The position numbers and the translations under genes are program-made. A DNA stretch of 64,000 nucleotides from Pilatotrama ljubarskyi (taxonomy: Eukaryota > Basidiomycota > Agaricomycetes > Polyporales > Polyporaceae), in the NCBI GenBank assembly GCA_022385805.1, contig MU277689.1:186001-250000 (forward strand), read 5' to 3'. Every line of letters starts with the position of its first letter. Position 1 is the first letter of the stretch. Of this stretch, positions 48,159 through 58,400 are shown in pieces. The notes beneath the pieces are model-generated. The model did no database searches. It was not told the DNA's origin and saw only the letters and a program-made list of their open reading frames with translations.

Positions 48159-49308
48159 TCAAGATACGATTCCATCTGGGCCTATTATTACGTCCACCTT
48201 CCAGTCCGCCTCTCCGACCGGGACCTCTCCGGCCTCGAGGATTTGCTCGCGTAAGGCGAGAGCCACTGGAGGTGCGACGCCATAGTTAGCAACTCTCGTG
48301 CATGCTGTAGATATGAGCAATTTGGAATTCACCCAGCCGCGGCCGCGCTTGTTGCCGCCCGTGCAACGCTGCAGCATATGACGACAGGAAGCGGTCGTAG
48401 AAACCCTTGCCGTATCCCAGACGCGATAGCGATTGATCAAACGCCATCCCTGTCGCGCACCCAACCCGCGTCATGACGCGGTGGAGGAGAATGTGAGAAC
48501 GCCTCATCCGTGCGATCGCCACTCGGAGGGGGCAGCAGGCCAAGCCCCGCAGCTGCCACGCGCGAGTGTGGGAAGCGAGCACGCACCAGGCATCACGATC
48601 AAGTCTAGCGGCTCTGCGCTCCCGCTTAGTGCTGCACGTCCACGTCCACGTCCAAGGGGCAGTCGGTCGGACACGGGTCGATGGGACAGGAGGAAGTGTC
48701 AGCGGCTCGTTCGTTCGGAGCGGAAACGGGACGGATGGGCAACTGACCGCTCGGCCTCCGTTTGCCTTTCACGAGCTCATCCGGCTCGCGGATTCCCCAC
48801 TGTCCGCTAGGGAGCGTCCGAAGGTCGTCTTCGCCGAAGATCTGGAGAAAGTCCATGATGCCCCGGTCCTTATCTAGCATCTTCGGCACGTAGAGGGTCT
48901 TTCCTGGAGTATCAGGAGACATATCGGGCCAAGCGCGTGCCACGGAGAAGGGGGTGGTTCAACGACACGTAAGACAGTTTCACTAGAAGATGCGGAGACA
49001 TTGACCGACCTGCATCGAATACGGCGGAAACGACTGCTGAAGTGTCGACCTCGCCTGCGGGCATGCTGAGAAAACAGCTGACGTTTTTGCTCTGCTGGAA
49101 CTCCGGAAGGGCAAGGAGCGTGCGTGTTATTTGTCGTGCTAAGGTAAAAGGCTACAGCGTGAGTACGGGGCCGGTATGTTCATCGTAGACATCATCGGAG
49201 AAAGCCTGGCCTACACTGTGCCTGTATCTCGTCGCTAGTGAGATTAGCGAGCGTGGCTCGCATGGCCTTGCGCAAGGCGCCTTTCTGCTTGGTGAGAGTA
49301 CTTGCCAT
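48159..49308 (-). CDS. 5-formyltetrahydrofolate cyclo-ligase (MTHFS)
   Basis: Minus-strand exons 49215-49308, 49010-49138, 48748-48903, 48587-48613, 48333-48449 and 48159-48265 encode 209 residues, the normal length. The N-terminus has the basic helix KQKGALRKAMRATLANL with the ATP-binding Lys. Then come SCFLSMPAGEVDT, TLYVPKM, the WGIREPD motif, and the nucleotide loop LDLIVMPGMAFD with RLGYGKGFYDRF. LALREQILEAG and DWKVDVIIGPDGI close the domain. The enzyme uses ATP to turn 5-formyl-THF into 5,10-methenyl-THF in the cytosol, returning stored folate to one-carbon metabolism. A 27 nt exon supplies the PLDLIVMP strand. Its 3' end faces that of the RAD51-like gene with 183 nt between the stops. 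Confidence 0.93.
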
Positions 49309-49903
49309 GACGCCTGAAGCCAAGAAAATCAGCGCGAATCTCCGAAACGCAGGCCATCCAAGACATACGTTGAAAGCGGCACCACCAGAGTCGTTCCTTC
49401 TAACATGGACGAACAGACTGACTCTTGCTCCAACCTGTCACGTTGTGGCTCGATCGGGGCGATCGTCACGTCACGTTGGTGCGTTGGCGTCTGGTTGAGT
49501 TGTTCAAGTTCGCACATCGCTGCCAGGCATCCCGTCCGTGAGCCTCGAGCGACGTCCTGAAGCCGTAAGTTTCGAAAACCAAGAGCTATCGCAAGCACGC
49601 TCAGTCGGTCGGACCATCCCGGTTCTCGAGCAGACCAGAAGACAATCAGTCCGCCGCTCGAACGCCCGCGCCGTGCGCTCCCATTGGCCTTCCATAGTTA
49701 CGAATCCCACCGTAGTGAGTTTAGCCTTTCCGCCGTTGCCCCGGGCCAGATCTGCCTCTCCCGGCGGCAGAAAGCCCCCGCAGATGCGCGGGGTTCCCAG
49801 ATTCTCACAACGCCCGCGCTCCAAAGCAAACCCAGCCTGGTCTCTCCTTGCCGACAGCACTGATGACTGATGCCGTCCTCTGCTCGCTATCTTCGCTCAG
49901 TCC
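49309..49903. promoter_or_regulatory. Shared divergent promoter region, cyclo-ligase / PIG-P
   Basis: 595 bp between two divergent start codons. No TATA box or repeat was recognised; the reading frames found here have no motif. Confidence 0.35.
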
Positions 49904-50860
49904 ATGTCACTAGACTCGGAGTCTCTCGTCAGCGCGCAAATGGAGCAACCGCAGGCGGAATCGCGCCGCGGCAGCACGATCGCTTCCACCGGAGACGCGC
50001 TCAGGCCCAACGATGAGCCCACCTCGCCCACTTCGCCCCTCGCGCTGTACCCTCCTCTACTCCCGACCGAATCCCGCAGCCGCGCACCCGAATTCTACGG
50101 CTTCGTAGCGTGGGCTTCGACCTACCTCCTCTTCGTGCTATACCTCCTCTGGGCGTTCCTCCCAGACCGGTACATCCTCGCGCTGGGCGTATCGTGGTAT
50201 CCGAATCGGTGCGTGAGCGTGCGTGCGTGCGTTCGTGCTGCGCTATCATCGCTCCTCCCTCTCTGCCAGCCGCGTGCTGACGCGTGCCCGTTCATCTCCG
50301 CCCTGCCCCGCAGTGAATGGTCGCTCCTGATTCCCGCATACGGCATGGTGCTCGTCCTGCTCACCTACGTCGCCTACTTCGCGCTCGCGCTCGCCGGCAC
50401 CCCCAGCTTCTCCGACATGCGCACGATCACCGGTGAGTACCACCCCATCCATGCCACACCGTGCCATGCAATGCCGCGACCGTGTCGGGCGAGACGGGAG
50501 AACGGTGTGTGTGTGTGTATGTCTGTGCTCACGGGACGCGAACGCTTCTGCGCCACAGATTCAAAGGCGCATCTCCCTGATGCAGCCACCGCGGACGCGC
50601 GCGGCGCAGCCTTCGCGCCGTACCTCGCGTACGCCCGGCCAGACGCGATCCCGGAGATGTACGACCTCCCGCTCGGGCTCGTGAACCGCGTCGTGTACGG
50701 CCCGCGCAGGCAGCGACCCGCCGGGGCTGCAGCCGTCCGCGTCCGAGTCGCCGATCGACTGGCTGATCAAGAAGAGAAAGACCACGGACGGCTGGGGACC
50801 GGCAGGGAGGAGCCTTCGCCTTTCGAGTCGACGCCTTGGGCAGATCGCGCGGGGCGATAA
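49904..50860 (+). CDS. PIG-P, subunit of GPI-GlcNAc transferase
   Basis: Exons 49904-50208, 50314-50432 and 50559-50860 give 241 residues as read. A Ser/Pro-rich N-terminal 65 residues is followed by the PIG-P core: EFYGFVAWASTYLLFVLYLL (first membrane helix), LPDRYILALGVSWYPNREWS, and LIPAYGMVLVLLTYVAYFAL (second helix). PIG-P sits with PIG-A/C/H/Q/Y in the ER and carries out the first step of GPI-anchor synthesis, GlcNAc transfer to phosphatidylinositol. The conserved part ends at MYDLPLGLVNRVVYGP. After that the frame reads an Arg-rich, non-native-looking tail, while the next frame encodes SPIDWLIKKRKTTDGWGPAG and stops at 50870, so a one-base slip near 50708 is likely in this sequence or gene. 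Confidence 0.85.
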   Translation: MSLDSESLVSAQMEQPQAESRRGSTIASTGDALRPNDEPTSPTSPLALYPPLLPTESRSRAPEFYGFVAWASTYLLFVLYLLWAFLPDRYILALGVSWYPNRCVSVRACVRAALSSLLPLCQPRADACPFISALPRSEWSLLIPAYGMVLVLLTYVAYFALALAGTPSFSDMRTITGEYHPIHATPCHAMPRPCRARRENGVCVCMSVLTGRERFCATDSKAHLPDAATADARGAAFAPYLAYARPDAIPEMYDLPLGLVNRVVYGPRRQRPAGAAAVRVRVADRLADQEEKDHGRLGTGREEPSPFESTPWADRAGR

Positions 50861-51803
50861 CGCGCGCTAACGCTGCTGCTGCTCAGTCCGCGCGGGAGGG
50901 CGTGGCGGGCGTTCTGGCACGACGCGATAGATAGGGTTTTGATATTGCGGTATGACGTGCCCATGAGGCCCCTAGCGTTCGCTCGTTCTCCCTCCGGCGG
51001 GCGGTGGCGTTCTATAGAGCTCGTTCGTTGGGGTGCGTATAGGCTAATCTGGTCTGTGGGAAGCGTGCGCGGTGGATTTTGGGCGAACGCGGGCCTCCTA
51101 CCCAGCTCTTGCCAGCTCGTCCCGCGGCCCGGACCCGATCGTATTCTCAGCCGCGGACTAATCACAGGTCGTTTGCAGGAGGCGTATCGCTGTTGCTAAA
51201 CGGTGCTGGGTCGTGCTGCCAGACGATATTGCGGGATGGGATGGGACCGAGACATGCTATGATTGCGGAAAATACTGTAATTAGGCCTCTACGGATACTG
51301 CTACGAATGGGGATACGGATACGGTATATGCTGCTGCTTGTGGCGGGCGCGCGCGCGCAGGAGAGAGTCGAACCATGGCTAATGGTACAGGATGCAATCG
51401 AAGGCCAGGCTTGGAAACCAACGCACCAGGCCGCCAATTCATGTCGCTGCTGTATCGATGCGGGATGGAATGGGGTGTGGGAACTCCGAATCTGGCATGG
51501 CATGGAACTTTGGATACATGTGGGCTGCTGCGCTGCGCACCACCCCCGCGCCGGAGGGCTCTGGTAAGCAAGGCAGACAGACAAGTGGGCGGGAGGGCGG
51601 GCGGGCGTCGTCGTCGTCGTCAAGACTCGTGTCGGACCACCAAACAGGCGAGGCGTGGAAGAAAGCAAAAAGGACGCAGAGCATGACAGGACACGATAGG
51701 GAGGGAACAGCCCGAACGGGGCAGGGAGGGATCGCCAAAAAATACAGTATGCAGCACGGCTCATCAATCCAAGAAGCACCGCGACAGCGCGCTGGGGGAC
51801 ACA
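50861..51803. other. Convergent 3' flanks, no gene seen
   Basis: Tail-to-tail spacer between PIG-P (+) and the zinc-finger gene (-). Long frames are open on both strands but without any motif. Purine-rich runs and a (CGT)n-like patch at 51607-51620 are the only patterns. Confidence 0.45.
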
Positions 51804-53704
51804 TCAAAAGCTGGTCGGAGATGCGATAGCAGGCCCAGGCAGCGCGCGCCACTGAATAATCGCGTCATCGTGAGCACACCGTTGCCAACCAGTCGAAGGG
51901 AGGAGGAGACTTACCTGACTCGAGATGTACGGCGCCGCGTCCGCCTGCGCGTACGAATTCCGCTCCTCGTACGCCATGGCCCCGCCCTCCTCCTCCGCGC
52001 CCCAGCCCGCGCCCACGGACGGGTCGGACGGCGTGACCGGGGGCAGTGGCAGCGGCAACAACGGGCAACTCGGCTGGAAGTACTCGTCCTCCGAGTCGCT
52101 CGTCGCGCCCGCGTCGGCCGCGCCGCGCAGGTACTCGATGTTCGAGCGCGTGGCGAGGCTTGGGGGGACCCAGCGCAGCTTGGGCGGGAGCTTGCCCGCC
52201 TCGTGCACCTCGGACACGAGCGGCGTGTCGAACCCGACGGTGAACTGCGAGGGCGACGTGCCCCCTGAGTGGGCGTCGGCGGAGGGGAAGATGCCGTGCG
52301 TGCGCAGGTGCCGCTTCGCGTTCGAGCGCACCGCGAAGCTCTTCGTGCACGTCGGGATTGGGCACTTGAATGCTGGCAACCGCCGGGTCAGTGTCGGCCC
52401 GACGCAGGGGCAGAGAGACGGAGAGAGGGAGACTCACGCTTCGCGCCGGAATGCGAGTTCATGTGCGTCGCGAGCCCGCTCGGGCGCGGGAACAGCTTGA
52501 AGCAGACCGTGCACTGGTGCATCTTGCTCTTCTTCTGCGGCGTGCGGGGGTGGCGCTCCGCGTGCGGCCCGTCGGGCGTGACGGGCGAGCCCTGGTCGGT
52601 CGAGTCCCCGGACGGCTCCGGGCTGCGTCCGCCCTGCTGCCTCGACGGCCCCTCGTCGATACAGACGGAGGATGACGACGAGGACCCGTAGTGCCCGTCC
52701 ATCGACGCGCGGCTCCAGTCCCGGCCCGCGGCGTCGTACTCCCTGCTGTCGTCGCTCGACTGGGAGCCGCGGTACGGGACGCGCTGGTGCACCTCGGACG
52801 CGGCGCTCGGGAGGCTGCTCTCCGAGTCGTCGTCGTAGTCGTCGCCGTCGAACACGAGCCCGGGCACGGACGACGGGCTGATGGGGTCCGGGAGCGAGTC
52901 GAGCGAGTCGCGCCGCATCGGCACGGGGTGTTGCTGGTGGTGGTGGTGGTGGTACGCCGCAGATCGGGGCGAGTGGAGGTCCATCATGGAGGTGGCGTCC
53001 GCGGACGTGACGTGCGGGTACGACGAAGCGGGCGATCCCATGCCGTACGGGTGGGAGGCGGAATAGGACGTGGGCGAGGCGCTGAGGTGCGCGAGGGGCC
53101 CCGACGAAGAGTGGGAGGCCATACGGCCGGCGGGCGCACCCGGGCCGTAGAGCTCGCTCCGGCCGTCGAGGTACTGGGAGGCGAGGGTGGGATACGAGGA
53201 GCGGCGTTCTGGCATGGGCTGAACGCCGCCGCCGCGATAGCTGCTTCTCGCGACGTTCTGCGAATCGAGGGCGCCCTGGAGCTCGTCTGACGGGCTGGAG
53301 GAGGGAGGCGAGTAGCCGTTCTGGTAGGAGAACGCGCCACCGTTGTTGTAGGAAACGTTGTAGAGGCCGCTGGCGTAGGAAGCATCATGGAGGAGCGTAC
53401 GTTGAGACGACTCTGGGTACCCGACCAACTGGGACTCTGGGCCGCTGCCCGAGTAGAAGCCGTGGGTGCGTTCTGCGAGGGGGTTCGGCTGGTGCTGCTG
53501 CTGCTGGTGCGAGGAGTAGTTTGTCTGGACGTTGAGCATCCAGGGCTGCTGCCTGGCTGCTGCGTAGGACGCGTGCGGGACGGTGGTGGAGAGGGGTTCT
53601 AGGGGCGGCTGGGCGTGAGGGAGGTAGTAGGGAGGCTGCTGGTGGAATCTATGGAGGGTATTGGGGTCATGCGGGTGATCGAGGTGCGAGTGGGCGGCGG
53701 ACAT
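51804..53704 (-). CDS. C2H2 zinc-finger transcription factor
   Basis: Minus-strand exons 52438-53704, 51915-52372 and 51804-51851 give 590 residues; introns are 65 and 63 nt. The first 390 residues are low-complexity, rich in Ser, Pro, Gln, Tyr and His (including a His run at AAYHHHHHQQHP), with an acidic patch DGDDYDDDSESS that could be an activation region. Two fingers follow: C398, C401, H414, H418 and C426, C431, H444, H448, joined by the linker SGAKPFKC, close to the classic TGEKPF type. A splice site falls within that linker. The C-terminal region after the fingers holds an acidic cluster (SDSEDEYF). Such pairs of fingers occur in fungal regulators of stress, development and metabolism. 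Target genes are not deducible. GTG-initiated in-frame residues precede the chosen ATG. Confidence 0.88.
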
Positions 53705-55417
53705 GGCGAGGGAGATCTGGAGAAGGGGTATCGGGGGCGGGGAAGCGCTGGGCACGGAACGGTGCTCGGGTGTGACGGGGATCTGGACGCGCGGTGGTGG
53801 CGATATCAGCGTGGGTTGCTGGGGGTGATGGCGAGGTGGTGAAGGTGCTTACCTGGGGGGAGGGCGGGGAGGATGGGAGGGAGGAGGCGGGGGAGCAGGA
53901 AGGGTTATATGGGCTGGGAGGAGGGGAGGGGATAGGCTCTGAAACGGCGAGCGGGAGTGACATCTCTGGGGAACACGGACAAGTGCACATCGTCCGCAAA
54001 CGCGCATCTCATGTAGAATTAGTGGATCAGACACGCGACAGTCCCCCGTCCCAGGACTGCCTTATCCTCTCCCCGGACTTACCCGGCATCGATCCTCCAG
54101 CCCGTGCGACTCGCCCCTCCCAGGAAAACATCTCGGACCGCCACATATGGCCCACGCACCCTCCAGCTGCAAACGCAGTCTGTCCACGCCCCGAGGTCTC
54201 TCCAGACCACTCACCACGCCCACGCACACTGCCAACTCCCTCCGCCGACCAGTCCGCCGCCGCCGCCCGCCCGCCCGCACGCCGTCCGCCCGGCCGCAGC
54301 CCCGTCTTCGTCGGCTGAACGAGGGCGCGTACCGTACCACACAGCGCAGATAGGCTCGCGCGTGCAGACGTTCCCGCTGTCGCTGTCCTCGTTCGCCCTG
54401 GTCGTAGCCGTCCGATCGCCTGGCACTCCACCGCGTATACACACACCGACACAGCCATCAGCGTGATTGCAGGTGATTGCTCGGGAGAGGGTCTCGGGTC
54501 TCCTGGCTAGTTCGCATCAACAACCGTCAACAAGCCTTTTGCGACGCGCGACGCGCCGACAGCACCGTACCGCATTGCTAGGTGCGAATTTGTATTTCCC
54601 AAACCCCAACCCCGCAGCCACCCCGCGCGCACCAGGTACCGCACCCACTCGGAGTCACACTCTGCTGTCGACCGTCACTGGCCAACGGTCGTCCGTTGGG
54701 CACCCACCACTCATGGGTGGCTCCAAGGACAGATCGTGTACGCGGTCGAGATCGTGCACGTTCCGTCAAACAGTCCCGTCTCGGTCGACGGCAACTTCTC
54801 AGGCCTCAGGGTCCGCCGAGTCTTGTCCGACGGCCGTCACGGTCTGCACAGTCTTCCGAAACGCAATTCTTCTTGCCATTGCATTCCCCTCCCCTGACTG
54901 TGCGGGTTTCCTTGTCGCGGTCCTGATCGTGCTCTTCCATTGCTCCGCCGAGGCTCGAGCCCCGTCTGGTCCGCCCACCTCTCGCGCCAATGGTAGTTCT
55001 CGGCCCACACCTGCGGAGACTTTGGCGCAAGCCTACTATCAGCAACGTGTCCTGTAGCAGTCGCGATAGCCAAAAGAAGGGAGCTGGCAGGGGCGTGCAG
55101 AAAGCGAGAACAGAGAAAGGGGAGAAAAACAGGTATTAGATCAGAGATGCGCCGATATCGATATGCAAGAGAGCGCAAAAGTGCAAGAAACCGACGACGT
55201 CCGGCACCGCGTAGTAAAAGTCCTCTCCCCTCTCGTCCGTCCGTCCATCCTCGGCGCCGATGCGTCTCGTCCCTTTGACGAAACGCCCTCGTCAGTATGT
55301 CATAAACACGCCACGCTTCCTCCCTTCCCCCCTTCTCTCACCCCTTCCTCTCCCGACTTCTCAATTCGGCTCAAGTCGTCCCCCTGCAAAGTCAGACACA
55401 GATCTCCATCGGATCGG
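53705..55417. other. Long 5' flank of the zinc-finger gene, no gene recognised
   Basis: 1.7 kb between the zinc-finger start and the EXO1 stop, both genes reading leftward. Plus-strand frame 54467-55057 (196 codons) is open but Ser/Arg/Thr-rich without a domain. A long upstream region is common for fungal regulatory genes. Confidence 0.4.
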
Positions 55418-58400
55418 TCATCGACACGCAGGCGTCCACCTGTTTTCCCCCGAAAAAAGTCAATGAATGAAATGGCTCGCTCGCAGTCACGCCGCACCGC
55501 CGCGAACGTAAACGCGCCACAGAGCTCAGCAGCACGCACCTGAACTGCGCCAGCCTACTGCTACCAGTAGTATCACCGCTACTTCCACCGCCGCCACCGT
55601 TCCTTGAGGATACCAGCGCAGCCTGAGCCTCTTTGGCTCTGCTCCTGCCGCTGGCCGACCCGGGCCGCGAGGACGCGTTCGCGCCGCCGGCTTTAGGCGT
55701 CGTACGTACGTCCTCGGTCGTGAACGCCAACCTCGTACGTCCTGCGCTGCGCAGATCCTCTTCCTCGTGCGACATCAAGCCCTGGCTCTTCCGCTTCGCG
55801 ACCTGGGGTGCGGAGTGTGGCCCCCGCAAAAGTCGAGTCGAGCCTGTACCCTGAGGGGTAGCAAAGCCTGTAGCCCCAGCAGCAGCAGCAGCTGCTGCTG
55901 CTCCTAGCGGGCGCTGCCGTCCGTCCGGAGTGATCGTGGTCTCCCTGCGCCGGAGCTGATGCTGGTGCCGTGTCTGAGAGGGGCGAGTTAACGTGCGTAC
56001 GCGATCAATGAGTTAGCTATTGCCGCCGAGAGGAGCAGGAGCGAGGAGAATAGTCGGTAATGAATGCACGTACCCGATCGTTCCCGCCTCGGGCACCCCC
56101 TCCTCCTCTGCCTCCTGCTCCCTGTGCACGGCGCGTACTGGAACTGGACGCGGAGTTGGAACTGGGCCCGCTGCGCGCCCACTTGGCCCACCAGCCGTGC
56201 GCGACGCGGGCGTTCGCATTACGCGCCATCGCGGCCGCTTCGTCCCATTCGTCAAAGTCCACACAGCCCGAGTCCGAGTCGGGACCCGCAGCCGCCGCCA
56301 GCGGTGTTGCGCCCGCCGCCGCGTGCGTGGAGCCCGAGCGCAAGACGATACCGATACCATCGTCCTCGGCCCAGTCTTCGAGTTCTTCCGAGTTACCCTC
56401 GTTCGACGAGCCCGCGGCTGCGGCTCTTACGTCCTCGTTCGCGTCCTCGTCCTCGCCACCCACCTCGCGGCGCATATCGTCCGTATCGTCCATGCACTTG
56501 TCATCGTCTGCGGGCGTCACAGGCCCAGGGGTGGATGACGCGGTCGACCCGAGCCCGTCCTCTCGCTCCGCGAACGCGTCGCAGTCCTCGCCCCCGCTCG
56601 TGACCTCATCCCAGTCGTCGAACGTCTCCCGGAGGTCTGGCCCGCGGCCCGCTTCCTCCCGCTCCCGCTGCCGCCCCTCCTTGGTCCTATTTCGAGAACT
56701 CGTGTAGGAAGCGGATGTGGACGTGGATGTGGTATGGGAGGCACGCGCAATACTACCGCTCCCGAAGCACGGTGCGCGTAACGGGAGGAGCGGTAGCGCG
56801 CGGGTGACCGCACGCTCGATCGTAACCGTACCAGAGCTCGAGCCCGAGCCCGTCCTCGACGGCACCTGGTGGGTGCGGTGATAGTGCAACGGCGGGCTCG
56901 ACAGCACGTCCGCGTCGAAGTCGTCCTCTCCGTCCTCCCACGCCTTCGCGCCTCCTCCGCTGCGCCTCCCCGGCCGCACGGGCGACGAGATATCGGGCGA
57001 GTCCCATTGGGCGAGGGACGGCGCGGGGGACGCGTACCCGTCTTCCTGCTCGACAGCGTCCGGCGGGTCTTCGTCTGCTTCCGCCATGTGAATGTCCGCC
57101 CCGTCGTCCTCTATCTCCTCCGCGCACGGGACGTTCTCCTTCTCCTGCGCCGCCTTCCCACGCTGTGACAAATCGGACGGGCCTGCCCCTGGGAAGAACA
57201 TCGAAGCACCAGCACCTGCTGTTGAGGCTGAAGCTGAGGTTGAAATTGAAGTTGAAGTTGAAGCTGATGTCGAAGCCGAGGCCGAAGCTGAAGTGAAGGG
57301 CGAACGGGACGCTGCGCTTCCACTGCCGCTGCCGCTTGCGGATAGCCAGCCTGCCCGCGCGCCTCGAGGGTCCGAAACCGATCGCTGCTGGTACTGAAAG
57401 AACTTCGACGTCGTGGTCGTAATTGGTGTGCGCACCGGCATGGCTCCCGCGCCGCCAGGAGGCGCTGCGGCGGCCCTACCGTCGTCGTGTCTCTTACGTT
57501 TCGCGGCCATATCGTCGCGCATAACGTCCGCGAGGGTGCGTTTCCCACTGTTCTTTCCGACGACCATGCCACTGACAGCGGCGCCCGCGCTGGCGGGTCT
57601 CGGCGATGGCCGGGGTGCGACGCTCGTGCTGCCGCTGCTGCCCAAGGAAGCGACAGAGGCAGAACGGTCCATAGAGGCTGGCGCCCCCACTCTGGAGGCT
57701 CCAGCTCCCGCGGTCGCTTCTCGTACTTGCGGAGCTGCGGGGGCAATGGGCGGGAGACACACGTAATTAGCAGACGTCCTTCTAGCGCATACGGGGCAGG
57801 GAAAAGCGTAAACGACGCAGAGAAGGAGGATGAGCCCCTGGCGGGCGGACTTACAGAAGAACTTGTGCAGGGGCCCGGGGGCCGGCCTGCCGGCCGCGTT
57901 CGGTCTGCCCGTGCCCGTGGCCGAAGCCGGCGCCGGGCGGTCCTGAGTAGCCTTGCCCTTACCCTTATCCGGACGGTACACGCCGGCCGCCTTGATGGTG
58001 AGTGCGTTCATTGGGATCGGCTTGAGCGCGCGGGGGGCGAAGGAGGGGTTGATGTCTTCCATGGGCAGCAGGCTGATGGGGCACGCGTCGCCCTGGGCGA
58101 CCTGCTTCGCGAGCGATGGCTCGATATGCCTAAACGAGCGCAGAGGGCACATCAGCGGCCGTCACACGCGAACTACACGACGCGCAGAGCCAGAACCAGA
58201 ATTGCTGGCTGCTGGCTGCTGTGCGCCATGAGGGGCACTCGCCCGTGCCCTCGTCGAATTTGCCAAACCGGGACTTACGCTCCGACGTACGCCTCCTTCT
58301 CGGTATCCCAAGGCTCCTCCGCAGGGAGGGGCGTGAGGTGGACGAGGCACTCCTGCACGGGGTCGTACACGCGCTGGTACAGGAACACCTTCTCCGCAAG

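Noticed and set aside
47976..48254. Plus-strand frame after the RAD51-like stop with a protein-like stretch (RYVDAGLKLGCGSDYHVRVH)
   Set aside because: Its 3' half is antisense to the last exon of the cyclo-ligase, and no splice joins it to the RAD51-like gene, whose EEPYQRVRGVIA end fits.
56005..56073. Alternative EXO1 endings at 56005 (splice to a 12 nt exon) or 56017 (read-through)
   Set aside because: Splicing from 56074 to 55973 keeps the frame and recovers a long coding-like segment (TPDGRQRPLG, then KRKSQGLMSHEEEDL) with its own in-phase last exon.
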